A DNA stretch of 64,000 nt. It comes from Alopecurus myosuroides. Lineage: Eukaryota; Streptophyta; Magnoliopsida; Poales; Poaceae. The DNA lies in assembly GCA_028641055.1 (NCBI GenBank), contig CM054058.1, positions 237,501,551 to 237,565,550 on the forward strand, read 5' to 3'. The position numbers and the translations under genes were made by a program. Shown here one piece after another: positions 53,225 to 64,000 of the stretch. The notes beneath the pieces were generated by a model. It saw nothing but the letters and a program-made list of their open reading frames with translations. It did no database searches and was not told the origin of the DNA. How positions within the stretch are numbered: position 1 is the first letter of the stretch; every line of letters starts with the position of its first letter.

Positions 53225-56081
53225 TAGTTCCTACTCGTCCTCGAGTAGGTAAACGGTAAAAACAAATAATTTCTTAGGTGACATGCTGCCAATATAAACT
53301 TGATCGTCATAATGTAAAGCATGTAAACTAAGATCAAATGAATAAAGGTTTTTACAGTTGATATCAAATAGATTAATGTATAACCCATTAGGAAAAACAA
53401 AGTAAAACTTGTCAATGAATCAATACTAAAAGACAATCCACTGTGCAAAGTATATTAAAGATGATTTATGCTTCAATAAGAACAATATAATCATTCTAAG
53501 CATCAAACTCTCACAACAACTCATGTTAGGATCGAGTCAAGTGACAATAATATGCACGTAGCAAAATCATCAAACTATTTGTGCACTCAAAACAAGCAAG
53601 AATTCTGCATTGGTTCCTCGCACCGGGATGTTATGGCTAAAAGAACATTATGGGGGGTTTGGAAGGTCAATGGAAGAAAGTCTCACACAGCTGAAAGTGA
53701 TCATTATACAAGAGGAAATATTATAATCGAAACTATGCAAGGAGTAGTGATTGCCACACAACGGATGCACATAGAGCTATAAGTGTATGAAATCTTTCCA
53801 ATGGAACTAGTGGGGGTGCATCCAACTTTATTGCTCACGAAGACCTAGAGAACTTTTTAGGAGGCTCATCATTGGAATATACAAGCCAAGTTCTATAATG
53901 TAAAGTTCCTCGCATAGTTATGCACATAGAGCTATAAGTGTATGAAAGCTCTCCAATGGAACTAGTGGGGGTGCCTCCAACTTGCTTGCTCACGAATACC
54001 TAGAGCACTTTTGAGGAGGCTCATCATTGGAATATACAAGCCAAGTTCTATAATGTAAAGTTCCCCACATACTTATGCAAGTCATAAAATGAAAACTCTC
54101 TCCAAACTGAAGTATTGGTGCTAACTAAGCAAAAGTGTGGAATAAATGATAGTAATGTTGCCCCCGCTCTCTTTATTATCTTTCTTTGGCCCTTTTGGGG
54201 GGGGTTCTCTTTTTTTCTTTTTTTACAACCTCACTGGTAGGGGAAACACTTTATTTACAATGAATCATCACACTTTTAGTACTCATAACTGAAACTGAAA
54301 TATCTCATATATATAAAACTAAATGCTCCTGCCAGTGTAGCAGTATGCAAAGTAACAATGGAACATGTAACAAGTAACATAATGAAGATGGATGTTGTAT
54401 GGCAATATATCTCGGAATGGCTATGGAAATGCCATGATAGGTAGGAATGGTGGCTGTTTTGAGGAAGATATTTTGGTCTTATGTGTAGGAGAACAGAGTC
54501 CTCCCACGGGGTTTGGATGCACTGCGAAGTTTGCACCAACTCTCAATGTGAGAATGTGCAGTGCACAATAAAACTAGAAATATGATCATACAAGGCATAA
54601 AACCGCAACTTAGAACTCACAAGTTAAAATATTACAACTAGAAATATGATCATACAAGGCATAATGAAAATCACTCCAAGAGGGTCTATGGCAGTGACAA
54701 GTCACTGTTGGCTACCCCGACCGTAGCGCGTAATAAAAAGCCATTACGATTGTTATCAGCTGAGGAAGTCATATACCATTATACAATCAACTGGTTTTTC
54801 GAGTGTGGCACAGTTTCAAGATTTTAGACCAACCATTAATTGTTTTTACCTTACTAAATCATAAGGTTTACCACTAAGCATATTAATATCTCAAAACGAC
54901 AACAAATAATCAAGTGAAACAGTTTAATGGTCTACAAGAGTATGCAAGTCTTTCCAACATACCATCTACCACACGTAGCATTTTCTATTTCCACCAAACA
55001 CCAAAAAACAAAAACTCTCCAACTAATATAGGAATGAAACAAGAGAGTATTGACATAATTCTACTAGAAATAACAACTCTGAATAAGAGATGCATGAAAA
55101 ACATCAGCTAAAAGGATTTGCAGCAGCTAGAAGAAAACTTAGAATACGAGCATGTAAGAAAACGAGTATTTGTATGAAAAAGGGGAGCGCGTCTCTCTCC
55201 CACACAAAGAATGCTGGGGTACAAAAATATTTATTGCAGCAAGGAAAACAAAACAAAACTAAAATAAACAGACGCTCCAAATAAAGTGCCTACGACGTGA
55301 CCGAATAAAAATATAGTTTCACTAGAAGTGACCTGATAAATTGTTGATGAAGAAGGGGATGCCTTGGGCATCCCCAAGCTTATACGCTTGAGTATTCTTG
55401 GAATTTTTTGGGATGAACCACGGGGCATCCCCAAGCTTTGGCTTTTCACTCTTCTTGATCACATTATATCACCCTCTTCTCTTGACCCTTCAAAACTTGC
55501 TTCACACCAAACTCAATGTAATTCTCATTAAAGGGTTAGTGCACAATAAAAAAAATTCACATTTTCTCCCTGGACTAAAGCATTATTAATAGATTTTAAA
55601 CATTAGCTACAGACACTGATGTTTTGTGGAGCAAAGAAATCCACTCAACATAGTAAAATAGAGAATGCAAGTAAAAGGGCAGAATCTTTCAAAACCAGAA
55701 CAATCTGTAAAGAAGATATTTTTTGGGGCACTTACATTGCTTAAATTGAAAAATTCAAAGCTAGAAAAAGTTTCGGAATTATCTGAGGAATAAGCACAAA
55801 AATTTGCATGTCATTTCGATCTTTCTGTAAATTTTCACGAATTTAATGGTGGACAGCAGAAATCTGTTTACTGCGCAGAAATCCAAATATAACCACAACT
55901 TTCACTAGAGACTTTACTTGGCACAACAAATGCGAGAAAATAAAGATAAGGAGTTTCTACATAAGTAAACAATACCTTGACTCAAAGAAAACAGAGAAAA
56001 ACAAAGCAAAAATAAAGCTATGGGTTATCTCCCAAGAAGTGATTTTTTTAACGCCTTTTAGCTAGGCCCAGAAAACACGAA
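53225..56081 (-). other. 3' noncoding region of a minus-strand gypsy element
   Basis: No coding frame of note. Contains a 155-bp tandem duplication (53765-54074), a short duplicated string (CTAGAAATATGATCATACAA at 54568 and 54638), and two more polypurine-like GGCATCCCCAAGCTT strings (about 55367-55382 and 55426-55440). Confidence 0.5.
53765..54074. repeat. two 155-bp tandem repeats
   Basis: Units 53765-53919 and 53920-54074 both begin ATGCACATAGAGCTATAAGT and share CTAGTGGGGGTGC.TCCAACTT and AATATACAAGCCAAGTTCTA. Confidence 0.8.
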
Positions 56082-56963
56082 TCAAGTATTCTCAAGTGAA
56101 TAAGCATCAAGAAGAAAGTATAAAAAAAATTTAAGTCTAACCCACTTCCTATAAATAGTAATCTTGTAAAGAAATAAATTAAAGAATCTCAAACTAGAAA
56201 TCATGGGAAGGTAGAACAAGAGCAATTTCAAATCTTTCAACAAAAAGAGAGGCATTTTAGTAACATGAAAATTCCTACAACAATATTTTACTCTCTCATA
56301 ATAATTTTCAGTAGCATCATGAACAAAATCAACAACATAATTATCACATAAAGTATGTTTGTCATGATCTAAAAGCACACAATTCATATCAAGCTCAAAA
56401 ATAGTGGGATCAAAATTAAAAATAAAGACCTCTTCTTTCCCACTTTTAGTATTGGCAAAACAAGATAATTGGTCACTCTTATTTTTAGTAGTATTATAAT
56501 TTATAACATCAAGTAACATAGGACCATCATCTAGAGCATTATCATAAAAAAATTCTAAACAAACTTCCTCATTATCATGCATATCAATAGTTGGAATAAA
56601 TAGAGGATTATCATAGGATTTATCAAAGTAGCAAGGAGTATCATAAATAATAGTAGCAATATCATTCTCACGAGTTTCATTCATAATAGTATCAAGGTCA
56701 CAAGTATAGCAAGTATCAATTTCATCAAAAACGAATATTTCAAAAGAATCAATAGGATCATCACAGTAATTAATATAACACTCATCCTCCTTTGGTAAGC
56801 ATGAAGGGCAATCAAATAAGGTATGAGTTAAAGAGTTACTCTCATCGGGAGGTGCACATGGGTAGCTACTCCATTCTTCCTCCTCTTGATCATCACTCTC
56901 CGTCTCTTTTTCATCCAATGAGCTTCCAGATTCAACAATTTCTTGTTCCATAGGTTCCTGCAA
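56082..56963 (-). CDS. acidic protein of a non-autonomous gypsy element
   Basis: An intact 293-codon frame. The N-terminal 35 residues are very acidic (SLDEKETESDDQEEEEWSS), and the body is rich in Asp, Tyr and Cys with repeated D-N-P-L-F-I-P / D-N-A-L-D-D-G-P-M-L type strings. The C-terminal 60 residues are hydrophobic and basic. I recognise no enzyme domain. Similar proteins occur, from memory, in large Triticeae gypsy families without pol. It lies between the noncoding 3' region and the LINE insertion. Confidence 0.5.
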   Translation of the reverse strand: MQEPMEQEIVESGSSLDEKETESDDQEEEEWSSYPCAPPDESNSLTHTLFDCPSCLPKEDECYINYCDDPIDSFEIFVFDEIDTCYTCDLDTIMNETRENDIATIIYDTPCYFDKSYDNPLFIPTIDMHDNEEVCLEFFYDNALDDGPMLLDVINYNTTKNKSDQLSCFANTKSGKEEVFIFNFDPTIFELDMNCVLLDHDKHTLCDNYVVDFVHDATENYYERVKYCCRNFHVTKMPLFLLKDLKLLLFYLPMISSLRFFNLFLYKITIYRKWVRLKFFLYFLLDAYSLENT

Positions 56964-57208
56964 GGCATTAGTCTCCTGCTTTGGGGGAGAACATCTATTA
57001 AGATATTTAATTATGTAGCAATTACAATCCTTGTAATTATCAAAGCAATATTCAAGTATAGCATAAATCTCGTATTTATAAGGTACCTAAGAAAAAAAAG
57101 AAAAAAGGAGTCCACTTCCATAACGACTACCCCGAGACGGCCGCTTCGTCAACTCCTCTGCTTCCCCTGCTCCAAGCTCCGCCCAAGATTCTCCGGTGCT
57201 CTGCTGCC

Positions 57209-59047
57209 ATGGCGAACTTTCCGGCCAACCCGTTCACCTTTCTGCCGGATGGCATGACGATTGACCATGGCCCAGCGGATAGACAGGTGCGATCTCTCCT
57301 GGTCGTCCTCCCGGTCCCTCCTCTCAGCATGACAATGTGGTTATAGCCGAAACCAATCGCTTTATTCCTATTCAACTTCGAGAGCAGATGCACCAGCCTT
57401 TTAGGAATTTCACCGTTGAGGAAAATATGGTGGTGCGTTTTGTAGATGATCATCCGTTTGGACTTGGGGTTTTTAAGCTGGTTGATACTCTCGCTGCGGA
57501 CATTGTAGTTGGCTTGAGTTTCCAGGTCGATGAAATCACTTCGGTTACTTTTGTTAGACATGATAATGCGAGGAATATGAGGCTTGCTTCTTTTGGTAGA
57601 GAGACTTTGATTGTGTTTTTGGACTTCCCCCTGAATTATCATATTCCTTCGTTTATCAGGAGAGCTGTTGAGGATTTTGGTTTACTGTCGGTTTGGCATA
57701 GGCCACGGGATAATCTGCACTCTGTTCTGGCCAAGGTTTGGATTGTTCTTCCGAAGTTTGTGCCGAAGAGCTTAGTGATTACTCAGCTGGGTGGTGCTAG
57801 AAATTTATGGATAGTGCTGGTTATTATGTTGCGCAATGCTGACTGGAATGCACATATTCATGATGTCCCTCCCCCTGGAGATCCTACTCCAGAAGATGGT
57901 AATCCTCACCCTCTCTATGGACCTGATGTCACTGCTGAGCGGATCTGCCAGAATCAAGTCACAACTTGGCTGCAACAGAATAAGGAACACAATGAAAACA
58001 ATTACAATGTTGGCCACCAACATGTTATTCAACTACAAAACAATGGACCAGAGGTTGTGGAAGAAAATGTTCGGCTACAGGATATGGAAGTGGATTTATT
58101 TGCTAATCCTCCTTTGGTTAATTTCCAAGCTATTTTGGCTCAACAAGGGGTGTCTTATCCGGATGGGATTCCACCCCTACATCTAATCTTGTGGACAGCC
58201 CAATGGAGTCCTGGACTGAATCAATTACTGGTCCTGATTCTGATGTTATACAAGAGGATTTTGTGGTGCAACATTTGCAGACTTTTTCTGATGAGTTCCA
58301 TGTTGCAAACTCACTAGCTCTGGTTGATGTTCCCAGGCCTACTGTTTCAGGTCTTCTCACTGCCCATCTGGTGGATAGTCTGCATTTTCGTCAGGCTTCC
58401 ACACTTGGATTGGTTTCTTTTGATATGGAGGATATTACCATGATCCCTTTAATATCTGCTTTGATTAAGAATGCTTGTTTCCCCAGCCCACAGATTGCAC
58501 CTTCTTGTGCCTTCTCTCATCTATTTGTGGTTTCTGGCAAAAGTCCTGCATCCATCAGGGATATGGTTCTTTCTCTACCCCCTCCAAGGCAATTAAATTT
58601 GAGATGTCTACTGATGGTGCTACTTCTTCAAAGTTCTCTGCTGTTCTTCAATCAGTTGAGCTCTCTCTAGATCATAATGTTGCAGTTAAGATTCCTCTAG
58701 TCACTGTTCAGGTGAGAAGGAGTCCTAGAGCTAACAAATTTGATGGCTTCAAGGTCCCTCTCACCACTGATATCAAGGTCAGGAAATCAAAGGTCAAGGC
58801 TATGAGAGTTCCTAAAATTATCGAAGCTGATAATGTACATGAGCAACAAGTTCAGAGTCTGCCATACGATGTTCCACCTCCCACTCCTGTTTCAATTATT
58901 CAGCATATTGGTACCAGGCTGTGTGGCATTCCTGCAGAAGAGCTTTCTTCTCCAGGTTGCAGGAGAAAGGCCAAGATTCTTCCGAATATTCCACCTAGTT
59001 GGACCTTGTTTTCTGTTTTCCTCTATTTGTGTAATGAATTTTCTTAA
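57209..59047 (+). pseudogene. LINE ORF1
   Basis: Starts at ATGGCGAACTTTCC (57209), shifts frame near 57330, then is open 57337-58180 with a nucleic-acid-binding gag-like region (VRFVDDHPFGLGVFKLVDTL, NYHIPSFIRRAVEDFGLLSV). It shifts again near 58180 and 58560. The C-terminal part has VRRSPRANKFDGFKV, a string typical of Triticeae LINE ORF1 ends. It stops at 59045-59047, overlapping the ORF2 ATG at 59034 by 14 bp. ORF1 normally binds element RNA. Confidence 0.65.
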
Positions 59048-62000
59048 GAAGTGGTTTGTGTTATGCTGGAAAATTCGAGGCCTAAATGTTAAGGAGAAAC
59101 AATTATCTCTCTATAATGCTATTATCTCTAGTGGTTGCTCTGTGGTATGTCTTCAGGAGACTAAGAAACACTCTTTTGATAAGGTTTTTATTAAATCTTG
59201 TTGTCCTAAGTCATTTGAAGAATTTGTTTGTGTCCCATCTGTGGGAGCTTCTGGTGGCCTTATCATCTTGTGGAAGAGTGATGTGTTTACTGGTTTGGTG
59301 ATGCATTGCCAACCTTTTTCCCTTTCGGTACACTTTACTTCCACACATGATAATATCTCATGGACATTAATTAATATCTATGGTCCTTGCCGGGGAGATC
59401 TGAAATGATTTTGTCCAATGGTTGTATGATCTTAATTTTCGTGATGCAGAAGATTGGTTAATTGAAGGGGAATTTAATTTCATTAGATCTCCTGATAATA
59501 GGAACAAACCTGGTGGCTGTGAGGATGGTATGCTTCTTTTCAACGACATTATTAGATCTCAGCATCTTACTGAAATTCCTATTAAAGGAAGGAATTTTAC
59601 CGAGAGTAATATGTAGCAAGATCCTCTTCTTGAGCATCTTGATTGGTTCTTTTCCTCTTTGCATTGGACCCTTGCCTTCCCTGATACTACTGTTAATCCT
59701 CTTGTAAAGCTTACCTCAGATTATGCTCCTTGTGTCATTGCTATCCAATCTGCCATTCCTGCCTGTAATATTTTTAGATTTGAATCTTTCTGGACAGCTC
59801 ATACTGGTTTCCTTGACACTGTGGCCTCTAGCTGGAATAAACCTATTTATAGAAAGGATCATGCTGCTCTTCTGACAGCAAAATTGAAAAGGCTGATATA
59901 TGATTTGAAATTATGGAGTAAGTCTATTTCCAAGCTGTCTGTTTGCATTGATAATTGTAATAGAGCCCTGCTGGAATTGGATAATTTGGAAGATAAAAGG
60001 AGCTCAACTGTTCCTGAGGCCAGTTTTACAAAAAAAATTGAGATCCCACCTGTTAAAATTACTGGATTTCCAAAGGCAGTATTGGAAAAAGAGATGTACA
60101 ATCAGATGGACTAAATTTGGTGATGAAAATACAATTTTTTTCACTCCTTGGCTACTGATAGATATAGGAGAAATTCCATTCCCCACCTTACTTTACCTGA
60201 TGGCTCTCAAGTTTCCTCTCATGCTGATAATGAGAAAGCCATTTACTCAGCCTTCAAGGAGAGGTTGGGCTCCTCCTCCTCTCCTGTTATGGAATTTGAT
60301 TTATCCTCCCTTATCTCTCCTTTGGAAGGTTTAGATTGCTTAACTACTCCTTTCTCTAAGCAAGAAATTGACAAGGTCGTCAAAGAAATGCATGCTGATA
60401 AAGCTCCTGGACCAGATGGTTTTAATGGGCATTTTCTCAAAACATGTTGGTATATTATTAAGAATGATATATACTCTCTCTATAATGAATTTCACAAAGG
60501 GACCCTGAATATTGCCAGCATTAATATGGGTCACATTGCTTTGATTCCTAAGGTGTCCTCCTCTGCTTCTATTAATGATTTCAGGCCAATTACTCTCTTG
60601 AATTGCTTCTTAAAGCTAATTACTAAGATTCTGGCCAATAGGCTCCAGGCCATTACTCTGAAAATTGTGCATAAGAATCAATATGGCTTTCTCAAAGGTA
60701 GAACCATTCAGGACTGTATTTCTTGGGCTTTTGAATTCATTCATCAGTGTTCTGCCTCCAGGAAAGAAATTATTCTCTTAAAGCCTGACTTTGCCAAAGC
60801 CTTTGATACTTTTGATCATGGTGCTATGATTAATATTATGAAGCATATGGGATTAATAGTAAATGGATTAAATGGATTGAGTTGTTATTTAATTCTAGCA
60901 TGTCCTCTGTTATGCTCAATGGGGTTCCTGGAAGGCAATTTCACTGTAAGAGGGGAATAAGACAAGGGGATCCCCTTTCGCCCTTGCTTTTTGTGCTTGC
61001 TGCTGATGTCTTACAATCTTCTATTAACAAGGCTTTTCTCAATCATGAAATAGCTACTCCTTTTCCCTCAGATGCTGGTTTGGATTTCCCTGTTGTCCAG
61101 TATGCTGATGATACCATTATCATCATGCATGCTTGCCCCACTCAAATTTCCTCCATGAAATCTATTTTAGATACTTTTGCTAGATCCAATGGACTTCATA
61201 TTAATTATCACAAGTCCGTTATGATTCCCTTGAATTGGACTCTCAGGTAGAACTTCATCTTGCCTCTCTTCTTGGATGTGCCATTGATTCCATGCCTTTT
61301 ACTTATCTAGGTCTTCCTCTTGGGACAACAAGGACCTCTGTTCAAGATCTTATGCTCCTAATTGATAGAGTGGAAAGAAGTCTCACTGCTAATTATATGA
61401 TGATGTCCTATAGTGGCAGAGTTTCTGTAATCAATTCTCTCCTATCCTCTGTGGCTACTTTCCATATGTGTGCCCTGAAATTACCAGTTAAAATTATTGA
61501 ACACATTGATAAAATTAGGAGGCACTGTATTTGGGATAAGAAAAAGGAGGATGGTGATCATTGTAATCCTTTGATTGCTTGGGACAAAGTCCGCAGACCA
61601 AAAAACACAGGTGGCATTGGTGTGCCGAACTTGAAAATCCAGAATGATGGTCTTTTGCTTAAATACCTCGACAAGTTCTACAACAAGACTGACACCCTTT
61701 GGGTTCACCTAATTTGGAACACCTATTACCAGAATACTGTTCCACATGCCTCTGATATTTGTGGATCCTTTTGGTGGAGACGTGTTTTCAAACTATCTCC
61801 TGTTTTCAGAGGAATTTCTCCCTGCTCTGTTGGTGCAGGGAACTCAGTGCTGTTTTCGAAAGATCCTTGGGGGAGTGGCATTGTTGCCCAAATGTTCCCT
61901 AGGGCATTCTCATTTTATTTATGAAGATGTGTCTGCCCAGGATCTCCTTTCTGCCAGTACTCTAGGTGCAAATTTTGCTTTGCCCATTTATCCTCAAGCT

Positions 62001-62636
62001 CTTGGTGAATTGAGAACCCTTCAGACTGAATGTGCTGACATCACTCTTGATCAGAACAATCATGATATCTGGTCTTTTATTTGGGGGCCCAATGTCTTCT
62101 CTTCTAGCAAGTTCTACCAATTATGTTTCAGAAATATTAAGGTTGATGCTGCTTTTTCTTGGCTTTGGAAAGCCAAATGTGTGCCCAATCTTAATTTTTT
62201 CTGTTGGTTATTGCTCTCTGATAGACTCAACACTAGAAACATGCTCAAAAGAAGACACATGGTTATCCCACATGGTTAGAATTGCTCAATGTGCTATCTG
62301 CGGACTGAAGAGACAGTTGAACATCTGTTTTTTCTATGTCCTTTTAGTCAGCTCTCTTGGTCTAAGCTCCAGATGGCATTCACAAATCAGAACAATGATA
62401 ATAGATTTTAGCTAATCGCACATGCAAGGACTCATTGGAAGAAGCCTATGTTCCTGGATGTTTTTATAACTGCAGCCTGGTGCATTTGGAAGGAAAGAAA
62501 TAATCTTTATTTTCAAGGTGTTCCACCTCTACTAGGTTCTCGGAGTGCTCTTTTCAAACAGGTGTTTGCTCTTCTAGTGCATAGATCTAAAGAAGAACTC
62601 CATCCTTTTGTTCTTAAGCTGATCTCTGACTTGTAA
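59034..62636 (+). pseudogene. LINE ORF2 (endonuclease, reverse transcriptase)
   Basis: Endonuclease: CWKIRGLNVKEK, CLQETKK (catalytic Glu), NIYGPC. Breaks at about 59405 and 59614. RT: DKAPGPDGFNGHFLKTCW, LIPKVSSSASINDFRPITLL, NQYGFLKGRTIQDCIS, LKPDFAKAFDTFDH, and YADDTIIIM near 61098-61125 (the catalytic YADD). The end has a zinc-binding-type LWKAKCVPNLNFFCWLL and a tryptophan-rich C-terminus, stop at 62634-62636. At least seven frame breaks or stops. Confidence 0.85.
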
Positions 62637-62755
62637 ACAACACCCTCCTACCTCTCCCCCCTTGTTGTAAATCCATGTAACTGTTCCCTGGTTTTATCTT
62701 TCTCATATAGAAGGCAGTAGGAGCCTTTTCTACTGTCATAAAAGCTTCAAAAAAT

Positions 62756-63200
62756 AATTTCAAGCAAATAGGCAATTTCGAATGCAGCCTTCCAAGCAAT
62801 AAATTCCTCAATCAGTTCCACATCATAAAATTCATAATTTCCCTTAACATAAGATGATATGGTAACATTATCATTATACTCACATTAAAAAGAGAGGTGT
62901 TTATACCTCCTACAGCAACAAGATTTATCAAAGCAATAAGTAACATTATAAGTAGAGCACAAGTTTATAGCAATGATATACAATTTGTTAATTTGTTCTC
63001 ATAGGTGTTTCCCTTTTTGTGACAAGCGTTGTTCCTTACAATATTTCTGTTGTTCTTACGTGAACCCACCTTGCCAATAAGATCTAGTTTCAAAGAAATC
63101 AATCATTGATAGCAAGCATGATAAATCAAGTAAAAAAGCAAAAAAATAACAAAGTAAAAAAATGATTGGAGATGAGAGACTCCCCTTGCAGAAATCCCCT
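62756..63200 (-). other. 5' internal part of a minus-strand gypsy element
   Basis: AT-rich noncoding sequence between the LINE and the PBS. No ORF of note. Confidence 0.45.
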
Positions 63201-63221
63201 TCCTCCCCGTCAACGGCGCCA
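63201..63221 (-). promoter_or_regulatory. primer binding site of gypsy element, minus strand
   Basis: Minus-strand TGGCGCCGTTGACGGGG, a tRNA-Asp-type primer site, 11 bp inside the LTR that starts at 63233. Confidence 0.75.
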
Positions 63222-63232
63222 GAAAAAGTGCT

Positions 63233-64000
63233 TGATGCGCGTAGATTGTACGATCGTTGGGAGGCCCCAAGAGGAAGGTTGATGACCGACAAGTATAGGG
63301 GGTGTATCATAGTACTTTCGATAAATAAGAGTGTCAAACCCAACGAGGAGCATAAGGTGTTGACAAGCAGTTTCGATGAAGGAATAACTGTAAATACTGG
63401 AAAACAGATTTGTAGAGGTTTTTGATATTGCGGATAAATAAAGTGCGAGTAAATAAAATGTAGTAGTAATAATTTCAGCAAGTGGCCCAATCCTTTCTTC
63501 AGTAAAGGACAAGCCGGTGAGTTTACTTATGATTAACAAACATTCTCGAGGACACACGGGAGGTTTCTGTCAAGTGCTTTTGTTCCATGTAGCTGAATAA
63601 TGTTCGGTGTTTTGATAAGTGTTGTGTGGGTGAACCTATGCTAATGTACCGTCCCATCCAAGACTAATACATAATTGTGATTATACCCCTTGCAAGCATC
63701 CACACTACAAGAAAGTAATTACGAAATAAATCTAACCACAGCTTTAAACTCCGGGATCCTACGCTCCCTCGTGTAATGGTTTCCTAACGGTGGTTTAGGT
63801 TTCTGTCACTCCGGAACCCCACAATTAGTAGCAAAATACACGATGCATTCCCCTAGGCCCATAAATGGTGAAGTATCATGTAGTCGACGTTCACATGACA
63901 CCACTAGAAGAATAACACCACAACTTAAATATCAAACATTAAATATTATTCAACATTACTTCACTACTAACAACTTGACTTCTCCCATGTCCTCAAGTAC
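63233..64000 (-). mobile_element. 5' LTR of minus-strand gypsy element, runs off the window
   Basis: Starts TGATGCGCGTAGATTGTACG on the plus strand, next to a PBS. The first 50 bp resemble the LTR at 51596 (CGTTGGG...CCCCAAGAGGAAG), but from about 63290 (AGTATAGGGGGTGTATC...) they are unrelated, so it is a different family or a chimera. Confidence 0.65.

Larger units (their letters stand above)
57110..62755 (+). mobile_element. LINE (L1-type) retrotransposon
   Basis: Plus-strand element inside the minus-strand gypsy internal region. It has a GC-rich 5' part, ORF1, ORF2 (endonuclease, RT, zinc-binding region), a short 3' UTR and an A-rich end (AAGCTTCAAAAAATA). I could not define a target duplication, so ends are approximate. 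Frameshifts and stops show it is inactive. Confidence 0.82.

Overview
The window looks like a repeat-rich intergenic region of a large-genome grass, most likely a Triticeae species (wheat, barley, rye or Aegilops relative). The basis is one GC-rich intronless gene of grass NRT2.5/OsNRT2.3 type in a sea of nested LTR retrotransposons, LINEs, a hAT-type MITE and a Stowaway MITE. Family placements come from recognising motifs and protein domains; no database was searched.

Layout. 1-2940: 3' part of a Ty3/gypsy element (ORF tail, T-rich noncoding region, polypurine tract, truncated LTR). 2945-8241: 3' part of a Copia element of SIRE/Maximus type (family A): end of pol, internal polypurine tract, spliced extra ORF (ORF3), 3' LTR. 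That LTR holds a 557-bp non-autonomous hAT element with an 8-bp target duplication. 8242-11664: gene island with a high-affinity nitrate transporter (NRT2.5-like) on the minus strand, with its own TATA box. 11665-13581: decayed LINE fragments. 13582-38458: a full-length Copia element (family B, 24.9 kb with its insertion) with two 1.39-kb LTRs, gag, pol and ORF3, inserted into an antisense LINE. The LINE frame reads straight through when the insertion is skipped. Inside its integrase sits a 13.0-kb minus-strand Ty3/gypsy element of the Tat lineage (18265-31287, TSD CATTC), which carries a spliced antisense gene on the plus strand. 38459-49981: old intergenic DNA with LINE remains, duplicated CT microsatellites, a solo Copia LTR (family C) holding a Stowaway MITE, a gypsy-type LTR remnant and one weak gene-like locus near 48.4-48.9 kb. 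49982-53210: two gypsy LTRs facing each other with a 17-bp spacer. 53211-64000: minus-strand non-autonomous gypsy internal region with an acidic ORF, split by a 5.6-kb plus-strand LINE, ending in a 5' LTR that runs off the window.

The most interesting signal concerns the Copia elements. Three different Copia LTRs each carry an array of short self-complementary motifs just upstream of the TATA box, and the motif differs by family. In families A and B the same family-specific motif reappears inside the element, just before the spliced ORF3. This suggests a second, internal promoter for ORF3 built from the same regulatory repeats as the LTR promoter. Conserved internal polypurine tracts between pol and ORF3 fit ORF3 having been added downstream of an older element end.

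The only convincing host gene is the nitrate transporter. Nearly all other coding sequence belongs to retroelements and is broken by stops or frameshifts.
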